Source of the DNA: Microcoleus vaginatus WJT46-NPBG5
GTDB lineage: Bacteria; Cyanobacteriota; Cyanobacteriia; Cyanobacteriales; Oscillatoriaceae
Direction of reading: 5' to 3'
DNA: 64,000 nucleotides
Assembly (NCBI GenBank): GCA_019359355.1
Contig: JAHHHM010000003.1
Location: 1-64,000, forward strand
A program made the position numbers and the translations under genes. This document shows positions 18,962-28,649 of the stretch, in pieces (the first letter of the stretch is position 1; every line of letters starts with the position of its first letter). The notes beneath the pieces are model-generated. The model had not been told where the DNA came from, searched no databases, and saw only the letters and a program-made list of their open reading frames with translations.

Positions 18962-20649
18962 ACGCTTATATCTTCCTTAAGAATCGTGAGCAGTGTCCGA
19001 ATATTGTCCTCGGCATATCTAACTTCGCGTCGAGATTTGCCTTCAAGTTTTGATAAAACTTGTTTTAGACCATTTATCTGATCCTCAACAAATGCTGGGT
19101 TACTATACAGCATTGTTTCCAGCTTTTGCCTCACTAATTTCAAGACATCCGGAAGCTCATTAATATCCGGCAAACTTTCATTTGGGTTCAAGGCATGACT
19201 TTTTAAGACGGCTAATCTTTCAGATTTCTGCGTTTTAACTACTTCTCGAATTTCGTCTACCACCTGATCCACAAATTGGCTGAGTACATACTTCATAATT
19301 AGCGGCTGAAGCGTAAATAGGGTTTCACCTTTTTCCGTTATTTTTTGGATCAGTGACCGCCGATCTAAAGAGGCCAGTGTTGTGAGCAACTCTGATGGTG
19401 AGACAGGAAACAAACTCTCTTCTCTCAAGGTAGTAATGTCTAGCGGATTGCCTTCAATTGCTAACCAGTACATAATTTCTTTTTCGGAGTCTGACAGTCT
19501 CACAAACTGCTGGTCGAGTAAATATCGAATATCTCCCAGAAACAGCGTATTTTTCAAGAAGTCTGCGACATTGCCATTAAACAATTCCTTAATGGTTGAA
19601 GACATGATCTTAATGGCTAATGGGTTGCCTCCATATCGGTCAATTAGGGCACTCCATTCTGGCTGCCGGCCTGACAAGCCTTTCTCTCGGATAATTTCTA
19701 GGGCGACTTCTCCAGAACCGATAAGTGGCAAGGAACGAACTTTTTCTCCTTCAAGCAAGGCCAGATCCGCTGGTTTTTCTGAGGAGACGATCATTAAGCA
19801 ACTGCTATGGTTGGTTTCTGCGATTCGTTTGAGTAGTTCACGATAGCCTTCGTATCCTTTGCGATAATGACCGGCTAGCTCTTCACTTTGCAGCACATTT
19901 TCAAAATCATCTAAAATCAGCAAACATTTGTGAGTGCGTAAATACTCGATCAACCGCGAGACTCGACTGTTGATATCTGTTGCTACATCGGGTTTTTTCT
20001 GGTTGTATAAAAATTGAGTTAAACCACTTAACAACTCTTCGGCTGTTGGGGCGTTGCGAAGTGACTGCCAAATGACAAAGTCAAACTGTTCCTGAACTTG
20101 TTTGGCGATCTGGACAGATAAAGTGGTTTTGCCAATGCCTCCTAAGCCGAGGATTGAGAAAAGCCGGCACTTATCTTGCAAGATCGACTTTTCTAGGGTG
20201 GCCATTTCTTCTGTGCGCCCGTAGAAGACAGGAACATCTGGTGCTTCGCTCAAATCTCGGCGTTGGGGGAGGGTAACGGGTGCGGAGGAAGCCGGCTGGG
20301 AAGATGCTGCATATAATGCCTGATGTGGCCCACCTTGATAGATGGACAGCAGCATATGTTTTAATTCAGCTAATTTGCCTGGGCCGGCACCTGTAATATT
20401 AAATTTCCTGTATACCTCACCGAGTCGCTTGCGGACAGCAATGTTGCTAATGCCCAACTCTGTTGCGATGTCGGCAGTCGATTGGCCACCAAGGGCCATC
20501 TGCAAAGCCTGTAACTCGGCACCAGACACACCGCGTTCAGCGGTTAACATTTGCAGATATTCTTCGGGAATTGGGGGAATCAAGATAGTCTTCTCGCATT
20601 TCAAAAATCTCCACTTTTTATTATATTCTGTTACCTTCAAGCCGCGCAC
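18958..20649 (-). CDS. STAND/NB-ARC ATPase with N-terminal helix-turn-helix
   Basis: A 563-residue signalling ATPase. A LuxR-like helix-turn-helix occupies about 38-105 (VSGAELQALQMALGG, IATELGISNIAVRKRLGEVYRKF). NB-ARC follows from about 140: Walker A GLGGIGKTT (168-176), Walker B CLLILDDFENVL, and the GxP motif GGNPLAIKIMSS, then a winged-helix region. There are no WD40, TPR or LRR sensor repeats at the C-terminus, unlike most relatives. The start is uncertain: MLTAERGVSG (from 20550) is an alternative. It is translationally coupled to the downstream kinase, whose TPR region may serve as the missing sensor (inference). Confidence 0.85.
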   Translation of the reverse strand: MRGLKVTEYNKKWRFLKCEKTILIPPIPEEYLQMLTAERGVSGAELQALQMALGGQSTADIATELGISNIAVRKRLGEVYRKFNITGAGPGKLAELKHMLLSIYQGGPHQALYAASSQPASSAPVTLPQRRDLSEAPDVPVFYGRTEEMATLEKSILQDKCRLFSILGLGGIGKTTLSVQIAKQVQEQFDFVIWQSLRNAPTAEELLSGLTQFLYNQKKPDVATDINSRVSRLIEYLRTHKCLLILDDFENVLQSEELAGHYRKGYEGYRELLKRIAETNHSSCLMIVSSEKPADLALLEGEKVRSLPLIGSGEVALEIIREKGLSGRQPEWSALIDRYGGNPLAIKIMSSTIKELFNGNVADFLKNTLFLGDIRYLLDQQFVRLSDSEKEIMYWLAIEGNPLDITTLREESLFPVSPSELLTTLASLDRRSLIQKITEKGETLFTLQPLIMKYVLSQFVDQVVDEIREVVKTQKSERLAVLKSHALNPNESLPDINELPDVLKLVRQKLETMLYSNPAFVEDQINGLKQVLSKLEGKSRREVRYAEDNIRTLLTILKEDISV

Positions 20650-21296
20650 TGGTGAGAGCTTTCATTGGCTTTGTGTGAGTGGATTCCTAAATTTTACTGA
20701 AATAGTTTTTACAAAATACTTTTGAATACTCATACTTAACTTTCTTAAAAAATATATCTAAGCCTTTTTAGGCAAAGGTTAATTGATGAGCTACCAATTA
20801 AAGAATGTAGTGTATTCATCCGGTAAAATTTGCGCCAACCTCGACTGAATCGCTACGGAAAATTTAAAATCCTCCCGTCGAAAGATTTTACGAAATAGCA
20901 GTGCGAACAGTTACATCACACCGGCATCTCCCTATCTCCCTAAACACGTGAGTGACTGTCCCGACAGCCAGATGGCCCTAAAATTTGTTGCCCTGGCTAT
21001 TGACAATGCCTACAAAATTTATATAGTTACTATACTAAGTTAGATTTTATACTCTTTCAACCCTCTTACCGGGGCGTTGAATTTTCTAAGCTTTACAGCC
21101 CTGCGCCCTCACGCACTAAGCAAAAATGGCCCCTGAGAGTCGGTGTTCATTGGAGGACAAAATTCAGGCCAATCCCTTTGAGGCTTTAGGATATTTTCAT
21201 ATTTGCTGTCAGGATTTTTTCAGAGGCGAAGGCTGACAACCGGCCTAACACTGGTGTTAGAAAACATCCCCTTAAGTTAACCTTTCGCTACTTAGT
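20650..21296. other. Intergenic region upstream of the STAND ATPase
   Basis: The gap holds the promoter region of the minus-strand STAND/kinase pair and the 5' side of the NfeD-like remnant. It includes a perfect inverted repeat TATAGTTACTATA (21022-21034). A 36-codon ATG frame (21126-21236) has no recognisable similarity. Nothing else could be supported. Confidence 0.4.
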
Positions 21297-21501
21297 ATGG
21301 GAAGCGATTGTAGATGAGCCGATACAACCGAAACAGGTGGATAGAGTTCAATTTGATGGCTCATTGTGCCCGGCTCGTTGTGAGCAAGAAGTCACGCTGG
21401 CAGCCGGCCAAAGTGTTTGTGTGGTGGGCAGATGCGGACTCACTTTATTGGTTGAACCTGCCGGCTCAAAGGTCAGGGAAATTCAAGAAAGTCCGGTGTA
21501 A
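21297..21501 (+). pseudogene. NfeD-like OB-fold protein, frameshifted at its start
   Basis: From about 21300 to the TAA at 21499-21501 one frame reads EAIVDEPIQPKQ, then RVQFDGSLCPARCEQEV, then LAAGQSVCVVGRCGLTLLVEP, which matches the C-terminal OB-fold of small cyanobacterial NfeD-family proteins. This frame has no ATG before it. The only ATG at the expected place (21297) is in another frame and stops after seven codons. A single-base change between 21300 and 21306 would give MG-x-IVDEPIQ. Either the gene is recently broken, the sequence has an indel error, or a rare start codon is used. It converges with ureA. Confidence 0.6.
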
Positions 21502-21517
21502 CTTTTTGGCACTGTTA

Positions 21518-21820
21518 CTAACGAATTGGGGTATGCACAGTTACTAATTTTGTCCCATCAGGAAAGGTTGCTTCTACTTGTACCTCATCTACCATTTCAG
21601 GTACTCCTTCCATCACATCATCCCGCGTTAGCAGCGTTGTTCCGTAACTCATTAAATCTGCAACGGTGCGCCCATCTCTCGCTCCTTCCAAAATTGCCGC
21701 CGAAATATAAGCAACGGCTTCTGGGTGATTTAATTTTAACCCTCTATTTTTGCGACGCTCTGCAAGTAGGCCGGCAGTAAAAATTAGTAATTTGTCTTTT
21801 TCTTGCGGTGATAGTTGCAT
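21518..21820 (-). CDS. ureA: Urease subunit gamma
   Basis: Smallest subunit of the urease trimer (UreABC)3, which splits urea into ammonia and carbamate in the cytoplasm. The 100 residues show the family hallmarks [49 protein letters not shown] and the C-terminal VTVHTPI. It lies 11 bases downstream of ureD and at the end of the probable urtABCDE-ureDA transcript. The beta and alpha genes are 13 and 16 kb away on the other strand. Confidence 0.97.
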   Translation of the reverse strand: MQLSPQEKDKLLIFTAGLLAERRKNRGLKLNHPEAVAYISAAILEGARDGRTVADLMSYGTTLLTRDDVMEGVPEMVDEVQVEATFPDGTKLVTVHTPIR

Positions 21821-21831
21821 TCATAACTCCT

Positions 21832-22683
21832 TTAAGTTTGCCACACTCGCGGTAGGCGGCTGGTACGTCCTAAAAAGGATGGGCGTAGCAGTTGCCAAAC
21901 ATCTGTAAACCAGTTTCTCACCTCTGAGGTAGACTGGCCCCGATATCGGCATAAGAGTCCTGCGGTGAGCCGGCTGACTCCGGCTTCGCCTTGGTGTTCA
22001 GCAGTTTGCCATAAAAAGCGGGCTTTTTCTACGATTTCTGGTGTTGCCGGCTGCCCCACCCAAGCCAATGTTCCGACCACAGGCTGTCCCGCTAAGCCAT
22101 GCGGACTATTGAACATTTCTTCTCCGCCTGTTAGCTGCTGCCGGTCTATCCACAAAGGTTGTCCTTGCTGCCAAATTTCCGTGTGGGAACGCCAATTTCC
22201 TTGCAAAAATTGCTCGCCCCTCGCACTGCGACCAAAGCGGGTAATTTCCCATCCGAGCCAGGTTGCTTTTGGGGCTAATTCAACTTTTAAATGCTGCCGG
22301 TAAATTGCACCATTAAAGATAATTGATTCTTGCGGCAACCATTCTAAATAGGCGTCGGCTTCTAGGTGTATTTGAATGTTTTGTCTAGCTGTAGTCCCAT
22401 TACTTCGATAAATTTTGCCGGCTGCTGCGGTAGTAATTAAGGCGTGAGCATTAGATTGAAGATGAAAATCTGAGGATAAGTGATCGCCCCCCACAATGCC
22501 GCCGGCGGTGTGTAAAATAATGCTATGACAGATAGTTGGCCCTTCTGGATAAAATGGTCGTTGCACTTTCAAAGGTGCTTGATTTTGATTATGAATTAAT
22601 TGTGTTGTGCCGGCACGCTTGGCATAGATCAAGTTAAGATTGCCATGCCAGCCGGTGGATAAGTTTTCTGCCGGCATCCTCAT
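21832..22683 (-). CDS. ureD: Urease accessory protein UreD
   Basis: Scaffold chaperone that, with UreF and UreG, inserts nickel into the urease apoenzyme. The 283 residues include the typical GGIVGGDHLSSDFHLQSNAHALITTAAAGKIYRS region and the EWLPQESIIFNGA motif. It sits 97 bases after urtE and 11 before ureA, all on the minus strand, linking urea uptake with urease assembly. The start MRMPAENLSTGWHGNLNL fits the family N-terminus. Confidence 0.95.
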   Translation of the reverse strand: MRMPAENLSTGWHGNLNLIYAKRAGTTQLIHNQNQAPLKVQRPFYPEGPTICHSIILHTAGGIVGGDHLSSDFHLQSNAHALITTAAAGKIYRSNGTTARQNIQIHLEADAYLEWLPQESIIFNGAIYRQHLKVELAPKATWLGWEITRFGRSARGEQFLQGNWRSHTEIWQQGQPLWIDRQQLTGGEEMFNSPHGLAGQPVVGTLAWVGQPATPEIVEKARFLWQTAEHQGEAGVSRLTAGLLCRYRGQSTSEVRNWFTDVWQLLRPSFLGRTSRLPRVWQT

Positions 22684-22780
22684 CCTCGTTGAGCTAAAAT
22701 TACATAAGTAAGATAGAGACGCAATCGCTCACGTCTCCATCGGCACTCTCTATTGTCTAACAGATGGCAGCGTCTAGACT

Positions 22781-23494
22781 TTACACCGCTAAAAATCTTT
22801 GTATAATTTCATTGCTAAGTTCGCTCGTAGCGCCAGAAGCTACAATCCCACCTTTTTGCATGGCATAATACCAATCTGCTTGTCTGACAAAATGCAGATG
22901 TTGTTCGACTAATAAAACAGAGATGCCGGTGGCTGCGATGATGCCGCGCACTGCTGCTTCAATTTCTAAAATGATCGAGGGTTGAATGCCTTCCGTGGGT
23001 TCATCTAATACCAATAATTGTGGTTTTCCCATCAACGCACGGGCAATTGCTAGCTGCTGTTGCTGTCCCCCGCTCAAGTCTCCACCCATGCGAGAAAGCA
23101 TAGATTTCAATACAGGAAATAGCTCAAAAATTTCATCGGGAATTGCTTGATTGTGGGTGAGGCGTTTCTCCTGCCGGCTTCTGGCTTCTAAACCCAGTAG
23201 CAAATTTTCTTTTACCGTTAAACGTGGGATAATTTCTCGTCCTTGGGGTACATATCCAATGCCTGATCGGGCGCGTTTATCAGGAGATTTAGAATTAATT
23301 AAATTGCCGGCAAAGGTAATCGTGCCACTGCGAGGGTTGAGCAACCCCATCACGGTTTTTAAAAGCGTCGTTTTGCCCACGCCATTGCGTCCAATTAGAC
23401 ATACCATTTTGCCCGCCGGCACGCTTAAATCTACATCCCGAAGAATATGACTCTCGCCGTAATAAACATTCAACCCAGCCACTTGCAGCATCAT
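22781..23494 (-). CDS. urtE: Urea ABC transporter ATP-binding protein UrtE
   Basis: One of the two ATPases of the high-affinity urea importer (LivF-like). The 237 residues contain Walker A GRNGVGKTT, signature LSGGQQQQLAIARAL and Walker B LLVLDEPTEGIQPSI, with the EGIQP variant characteristic of UrtE. The gene is 12 bases downstream of urtD in the urt operon. Confidence 0.95.
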   Translation of the reverse strand: MMLQVAGLNVYYGESHILRDVDLSVPAGKMVCLIGRNGVGKTTLLKTVMGLLNPRSGTITFAGNLINSKSPDKRARSGIGYVPQGREIIPRLTVKENLLLGLEARSRQEKRLTHNQAIPDEIFELFPVLKSMLSRMGGDLSGGQQQQLAIARALMGKPQLLVLDEPTEGIQPSIILEIEAAVRGIIAATGISVLLVEQHLHFVRQADWYYAMQKGGIVASGATSELSNEIIQRFLAV

Positions 23495-23506
23495 ATTGAT
23501 TTCGCC

Positions 23507-24268
23507 TCAAGCTACCTCGTAATCGGTCATTGGTTTTCCTAAATATACTTCTATCACACGGGGGTTATTTTGCACTTCTTCAATCGTGCCTTCACACAAG
23601 AGTGAACCTTCATGCAAAACGGTTACCTTGCGAGCAATTTGCCGCACAAACTCCATATCATGCTCAATGACAATAATCGAGTGACTTTCTGCGAGGGAAA
23701 CAAGTAAATTGCCGGTTAATTCCGTTTCTTCATCCGTCAAACCGGCAACCGGCTCATCGACTAAGAGTAAATCGGGGGCTTGAGCAACGAGCATCCCAAT
23801 TTCTAACCACTGCTTTTCCCCGTGAGAAAGCAACCCGGCGTGAATATCTGCTTTGGCAACTAACCCGATTGTTTCTAATAATTGATTAACATTTCTTCGT
23901 TCCGATGCCGGAGGCTTCTTAAATAAAGTCGTCAAGACATTTTTATTGCGATTGCCGGCTAACTCTAAATTTTCACGCGGCGTTAAATTTAGATAAATGC
24001 GCGGCGTTTGAAACTTTCTTCCGATGCCAAACCGGGCGATTTTGTCTTCAGAGAGAGAGCGTAAATTTTTCCCTTTAAACAACACTCGCCCAGTGGTTGG
24101 TTGCACCTTGCCGGTGATCGCGTCTAAAAACGTTGTTTTTCCCGCTCCATTAGGACCAATCACAACCCGCAATTCCCCAACATCCATACTAAAATCGAGC
24201 TGGTTAAGCGCTTTAAATCCATCAAAATTAACAGTTAAATTTTCAATTTCCAAAATTTTTTCGTTCAC
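23507..24268 (-). CDS. urtD: Urea ABC transporter ATP-binding protein UrtD
   Basis: Second ATPase of the urea importer (LivG-like). The 253 residues have Walker A GPNGAGKTT, the unusual signature LSHGEKQWLEIGMLV typical of UrtD, and Walker B LLLVDEPVAGLTDEE. The next gene, urtE, starts after 12 bases. The DAITGKVQP stretch also fits the family. Confidence 0.95.
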   Translation of the reverse strand: MNEKILEIENLTVNFDGFKALNQLDFSMDVGELRVVIGPNGAGKTTFLDAITGKVQPTTGRVLFKGKNLRSLSEDKIARFGIGRKFQTPRIYLNLTPRENLELAGNRNKNVLTTLFKKPPASERRNVNQLLETIGLVAKADIHAGLLSHGEKQWLEIGMLVAQAPDLLLVDEPVAGLTDEETELTGNLLVSLAESHSIIVIEHDMEFVRQIARKVTVLHEGSLLCEGTIEEVQNNPRVIEVYLGKPMTDYEVA

Positions 24269-24295
24269 ACTGCACCTCAGCCAGCTTTTATTTTT

Positions 24296-25597
24296 TTAGT
24301 CCCCAGTTCCTATCTTTTCTCGTTCATGCCGCACTTCTGGATCTTCTTCCAGACTGGGATAGGTTACGACTTGTTTGCGAAATCCGAAGAACTCCCGGAT
24401 CTGCTCGATAGCTTGGTAACGCAACCATCCTACTAAACCATTTGGAAGTACCATCACCACAATTAAAAATAGTGCTCCCTGAAAAAATAGCCAAATTTCC
24501 GGTAATTGTTCGCTTAACAAACTTTTTGCATAGTTAACAACAACTGCCCCAAGAATCGCACCTACCAAGCTGGCGCGTCCCCCAACGGCTACCCAAATTA
24601 CCATTTCAATGGAAAAGGCAATATCCATTGCTTTGGGTGAAATGATACCAGTTTGCAGCGTAAAAATTGCACCCGAAATGCCGGCAAGTGCAGCAGAGAT
24701 AGCAAATACTAAAACTTTAAAGCCGGTGGGATTGTAGCCAGAAAAACGCACCCGACTCTCATCATCGCGAATTGCTATGAGCAAACGTCCAAATCGCCCG
24801 CTTGTCAGCCACCGGCACAAGACATAAGCACCCCCCAACAACAGCACTGTAATTGAATAAAAAACAAGCTGTGTCTGAGGCGTATTCACTTCCGCCCCAA
24901 ATAATGTTTTAAAATCTGTTAGCCCATTGGTGCCATTAATCAGTTGTTGCTGTCCATTAAAAAAGTTGAAAAAGACAATCGTTGCCGCCTGCGTTAAAAT
25001 CGAAAAGTAAACCCCTCGAATGCGGTTGCGAAATACTAAATAGCCGAGGATGGCTGCCACCATAGAAGGAATCAGAATCACGGCAGCAACAGAGAAACCA
25101 AAAGAATAAAAGGGTTGCCAAAACCAAGGCAGTTCCGTTACGCCATAGAGTGACATAAATTCAGGTAGCTGAATACTTGCATCGGGAGGAATTTGCAGCT
25201 TCAAATGCATTGCCAAAGCATAACCCCCTAAAGCAAATAAAACGCCATGCCCTAGGCTCAACATTCCCGTGTAACCCCAAATCAAATCAATGCCGAGGGC
25301 AGCAATTGCCAGGGCTAAAAATCGCCCCAGCAAATTGAGCCGAAACTCTGAAAGAACTGCCGGCATTATAAAAATTAGAATTGCTGCGATCACCACAACC
25401 GCACCGGCTTCTATCCATAGCGCATTTTGTTTGGATTTTAGAGAGTGCAACAGTGAAGAATTCTCGCTCCTGCTTCCCCAATCCTCCGCTTTCTTTCTTC
25501 TCAATGAGAAACGCTCAACTTTTATATTTTCCGGTTTTATATCGCCGTCACTCTCAGTTTCAACTTCCGTACCTTTTTGCCCCTGTTGCATTTTCAT
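24296..25597 (-). CDS. urtC: Urea ABC transporter permease UrtC
   Basis: Inner-membrane permease (LivM-like) with about nine to ten hydrophobic segments. The 433 residues begin with a roughly 50-residue polar cytoplasmic tail rich in Glu and Lys before the first helix (AVVVIAAILIFIMPAVL), longer than in many relatives. The family region IDLIWGYTGMLSLGHGVLFALGGYA and the EAA-like loop ISGAIFTLQTGIISPKAMD are clear. It lies 26 bases after urtB and 27 before urtD. Confidence 0.93.
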   Translation of the reverse strand: MKMQQGQKGTEVETESDGDIKPENIKVERFSLRRKKAEDWGSRSENSSLLHSLKSKQNALWIEAGAVVVIAAILIFIMPAVLSEFRLNLLGRFLALAIAALGIDLIWGYTGMLSLGHGVLFALGGYALAMHLKLQIPPDASIQLPEFMSLYGVTELPWFWQPFYSFGFSVAAVILIPSMVAAILGYLVFRNRIRGVYFSILTQAATIVFFNFFNGQQQLINGTNGLTDFKTLFGAEVNTPQTQLVFYSITVLLLGGAYVLCRWLTSGRFGRLLIAIRDDESRVRFSGYNPTGFKVLVFAISAALAGISGAIFTLQTGIISPKAMDIAFSIEMVIWVAVGGRASLVGAILGAVVVNYAKSLLSEQLPEIWLFFQGALFLIVVMVLPNGLVGWLRYQAIEQIREFFGFRKQVVTYPSLEEDPEVRHEREKIGTGD

Positions 25598-25623
25598 TTT
25601 CTCCCTGTTAAGTATTTTAATTC

Positions 25624-26811
25624 TTAAGCATCAACCGTACGTCCTTTCTGGGGAAAAATTCCTGCCGGCTTTACTTGTAAGAAAGCAATAATCAGCACAA
25701 ATACCATGACTTTTGCCATACTTGTTGTTGAAAAGAAGGCAAATATATCAGCCAAATATGGCACCGGCTTAAACAAAGCTGCGAGTGTCCCCGAACCCAT
25801 TAAATAACTGACTGTCCCAATCGTGAGTGCTGCTACAATGCTGCCGACTAACTTGCCAACCCCACCCACGACGACCACCATAAACGTATCTACCACATAA
25901 TTCTGACCTGTATTTGGCCCTACAGAACCTAATAAGCTAATTGCACAACCGGCAACCCCAGCTAATCCAGAACCGAGGGCAAACGTCAAAGCATCTACCT
26001 TTTTTGTGGGAATTCCCAAACACGCACTCATGTTGCGATTTTGCATTACTGCGCGAATTCGTAATCCCCAAGCCGAACGGTTTAAAAATAGATAAATTCC
26101 TATTACACAAATAACCGTTAGCCCAATAATAAATAGCCGCGCATAAGGGAGCCTTAAATTCGCAATCGGCTCCCACCAACCTCGCAGCCAAGCCGGTGCT
26201 GTAACATTAACATTCTGGGCACCAAACCACGGTTTTGTTGCTGTTAATTGATAAGTTTCAGCTAATATTTTTCCTGTTATCCAGCTAATTCCTAAAGACA
26301 AAGGTAATATGACAGCAATTGCCCTGTTACGAACTTGGTCTATAACCGATTGCCGATTTAGCAACCACATCGCTCCAAAAAACAAGAGACAAAATAGTCC
26401 AAGTCCAACGACTAGAACCCAGTTAACACTGCGAACAAATTGTTGTAAAATTAGGCTAACTCCCCAAGTCGCTAACAAAGTTTCTAAAGGGCGACCGTAG
26501 AGGTAGCGAATCACTCCTTTTTCTAAGATTAATCCGACTAAAGCCGTTACTGAAAATGCCCCAACTAAGGCAAAGAAAATATATAATTCTGACCAAGGTG
26601 CACCCAACACTTTGAAGGCATTTTGCACCACAAAAGTTGTATAAGCTCCCAGCATCATGAATTCGCCGTGAGCCATGTTAATTACGCCCATTAAGCCAAA
26701 GATAATCGCTAAGCCTAGGGCGGCAATTAGCAAGACTGCGCCTATACTTATTCCATTAAATAAACCATCAATAACTTGCAGAGCTAAATTGTTCACGTAA
26801 CTTTTCTCCAA
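25624..26811 (-). CDS. urtB: Urea ABC transporter permease UrtB
   Basis: LivH-like inner-membrane permease that pairs with UrtC. The 395 residues contain the conserved FGLMGVINMAHGEFMMLGAY loop and the EAA-like ALGSGLAGVAGCAISLLGSVGPNTGQNYVVDTFMVVVVGG region; the FMVVVVGGVGKL wording is typical of UrtB. It follows urtA after 142 bases, room for an RNA-processing or attenuation element that I could not identify. Confidence 0.93.
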   Translation of the reverse strand: MEKSYVNNLALQVIDGLFNGISIGAVLLIAALGLAIIFGLMGVINMAHGEFMMLGAYTTFVVQNAFKVLGAPWSELYIFFALVGAFSVTALVGLILEKGVIRYLYGRPLETLLATWGVSLILQQFVRSVNWVLVVGLGLFCLLFFGAMWLLNRQSVIDQVRNRAIAVILPLSLGISWITGKILAETYQLTATKPWFGAQNVNVTAPAWLRGWWEPIANLRLPYARLFIIGLTVICVIGIYLFLNRSAWGLRIRAVMQNRNMSACLGIPTKKVDALTFALGSGLAGVAGCAISLLGSVGPNTGQNYVVDTFMVVVVGGVGKLVGSIVAALTIGTVSYLMGSGTLAALFKPVPYLADIFAFFSTTSMAKVMVFVLIIAFLQVKPAGIFPQKGRTVDA

Positions 26812-26953
26812 GTTTCACCTTTAACTTTAATTTAAAACAGAAGGTTGGATGAGTTTGCCGATAAAAAATTTATTTCAGATTTATTTTTAACCACAGATAA
26901 GCACAGATAAGTCAGGTGTCGTTCTGTGGTTAAAATATCTAATTTTTAAGATT

Positions 26954-28288
26954 TTAGGCTTTCTTGTATTTTCCACCTTTAGCCGGATCTGACCAATCAC
27001 AGGCATAGCCTTTCGTGTCTTTCACAAATTGATTCCAGGGTAATGGCTCCACAGCTTTTGATGTAGAGTAAACAATCTCAAACAACCCATCATCCCTGAC
27101 TTGCCCTAAGCGCACGACTTTAGCTAAATGATGATTATTGCCTAAGGTGACTAAGCCTTCAGGCGCATCAAAAGTCTGTCCTAAAGCCGCCGCTCTCACT
27201 AATTCTAAATCGTCCGCCGTTTTCGCTTTCTCAACGGCTTGCTTCCACAAGTAAACCATAATATAAGCAGCTTCCATCGGGTCATTTACTACCCGATCAG
27301 CTTTATATTTTGCTTTAAAAGCTTCAACAAACTTTTTGTTAGCCGGACTATCCACAGTTTGGAAATAGTTCCAGGCGGCGTAGTGATCTTTGAGATACTC
27401 TACACCAATTGCTTTAACTTCTTCTTCGGCAATACTAACCGACATGGTCGGATACTTATCCGGACCCAAACCGGCACCTTGCAACTGTTTAAAGAAAGCA
27501 ACGTTACTGTCACCATTTAGGGTGTTGAAAATTACGCCACCATCGGGCAAAGCAGCTTTAATTTTAGTAATCAGCGGCGTTACTTCTGTACTTCCTAGCG
27601 TTAAGTAGTCTTCCCCAACTGTTTCTCCACCTTGGGCTTCTAGCTGGGCTTTAATAATGGTATTAGCTGTGCGGGGAAACACGTAGTCAGAGCCAACTAA
27701 AAAGAATCTTTTGCCTTTATTTTCTAATAGCCAAGTAACCGCCGGCTCGATTTGCTGATTTGGTGCGGCCCCTGTATAAAAGACGTTTTTAGAACACTCT
27801 TGACCTTCGTACTGCACAGGATACCAGAGCATATGATTTTTCTGCTCAAACACCGGCAGCACTGCTTTACGACTGGCAGAAGTCCAGCAACCAAAAACAG
27901 TGACAACTTTATCCTGTTCTATCAGCTTTCTTGCTTTTTCTGCAAAAGTTGGCCAATCAGATTGCCCATCTTCTTTAATCACTTCAATCTGTTTGCCTAG
28001 AACACCACCGGCTTTATTAATCTCTGCGATGGCTAATAGTTCGGCATCAACGACGCTTGTTTCACTAATTGCCATCGTGCCAGTCAGCGAGTGAAGAATG
28101 CCAACCTTAATGGTATCCCCACTAGCGGCGGCAACGGTTGTAGCGCTTGGAGAGGGAGAAGTCCCTGTGGTCGTGGCATTCGTTCTTGTCTGTGTCGGCG
28201 ATCCGCTACAAGCTTTTAAGAAAATACTGGTTCCTAGAGTTGCGGAACCATAGAGCAAGAATTTACGCCGGCCTAATCGCCTTACCAT
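26954..28288 (-). CDS. urtA: Urea ABC transporter substrate-binding protein UrtA
   Basis: Periplasmic urea receptor of the UrtABCDE importer. The 444 residues start with a signal peptide carrying a twin-arginine-like RRKFLLYG and a lipobox-like FLKAC (Cys27), so the protein is probably a lipoprotein. A Ser/Thr-rich linker precedes the binding domain beginning at [18 protein letters not shown], diagnostic for UrtA. The ending [13 protein letters not shown] is also typical. It is the first gene of urtABCDE-ureDA, behind an NtcA-like promoter. Confidence 0.96.
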   Translation of the reverse strand: MVRRLGRRKFLLYGSATLGTSIFLKACSGSPTQTRTNATTTGTSPSPSATTVAAASGDTIKVGILHSLTGTMAISETSVVDAELLAIAEINKAGGVLGKQIEVIKEDGQSDWPTFAEKARKLIEQDKVVTVFGCWTSASRKAVLPVFEQKNHMLWYPVQYEGQECSKNVFYTGAAPNQQIEPAVTWLLENKGKRFFLVGSDYVFPRTANTIIKAQLEAQGGETVGEDYLTLGSTEVTPLITKIKAALPDGGVIFNTLNGDSNVAFFKQLQGAGLGPDKYPTMSVSIAEEEVKAIGVEYLKDHYAAWNYFQTVDSPANKKFVEAFKAKYKADRVVNDPMEAAYIMVYLWKQAVEKAKTADDLELVRAAALGQTFDAPEGLVTLGNNHHLAKVVRLGQVRDDGLFEIVYSTSKAVEPLPWNQFVKDTKGYACDWSDPAKGGKYKKA

Positions 28289-28334
28289 ATCTTTATTAAT
28301 CCAGATGATAGATGGACGCTACACATAACGTGTG

Positions 28335-28377
28335 ATATTAAACCTTGCTTCTAACAAAAAATTGTTATCATTTATAC
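28335..28377 (-). promoter_or_regulatory. NtcA-like promoter of urtABCDE
   Basis: On the minus strand GTATAAATGATAAC (28364-28377) fits GTA-N8-AAC, one base from the NtcA palindrome. After 23 bases comes -10 TAATAT (28335-28340), which fits TAN3T. The inferred start near 28328 leaves a 40-base leader before urtA. NtcA control of urt genes is known in other cyanobacteria. Confidence 0.6.
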
Positions 28378-28571
28378 AAAAGTCTAATTTCTCTGAGCAT
28401 TCCACCTACACTTAACCTAATCCCTACAATTGCCTAAGCTTTATCAGAACTCAACTTTGAGCTTTCTAAATGTTCTGAATTTCACAGTTTCCTTGCATCA
28501 TTTGAGCAGTCTCGTAATTTTACGAAGAGCGCAACCAGCCTTTCGCAGCCTTTGATTTATTGAGCCATATT
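28378..28571. other. Central part of the urtA/porin divergent spacer
   Basis: The whole divergent spacer spans 28289-28649 (361 bases) and holds two outward-facing NtcA-type promoters. The middle shows no ORF, tRNA or strong hairpin. Confidence 0.5.
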
Positions 28572-28613
28572 GTAGCATTGAGTACATTAATTTAAAGCAG
28601 CCTCTGCTATTTT
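28572..28613 (+). promoter_or_regulatory. Consensus NtcA-activated promoter of the porin gene
   Basis: GTAGCATTGAGTAC (28572-28585) is a perfect GTA-N8-TAC. Exactly 22 bases later is -10 TATTTT (28608-28613), matching TAN3T. Transcription would start near 28620, about 30 bases before the porin ATG at 28650. This is the textbook class II NtcA arrangement. Confidence 0.75.
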
Positions 28614-28649
28614 TTCGCTATTAATCTCTGTGTTTGGGTGTGAGGAAAA

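Noticed and set aside
21039-21052. GTATAAAATCTAAC (minus strand) as NtcA site for the STAND/kinase pair
   Set aside because: No -10 box at the right distance and it lies about 390 bases from the gene; probably a chance match.
21314-21547. A 77-codon plus-strand frame over the NfeD-like region
   Set aside because: The neighbouring frame carries clear NfeD-type sequence, and this one runs into ureA on the other strand.
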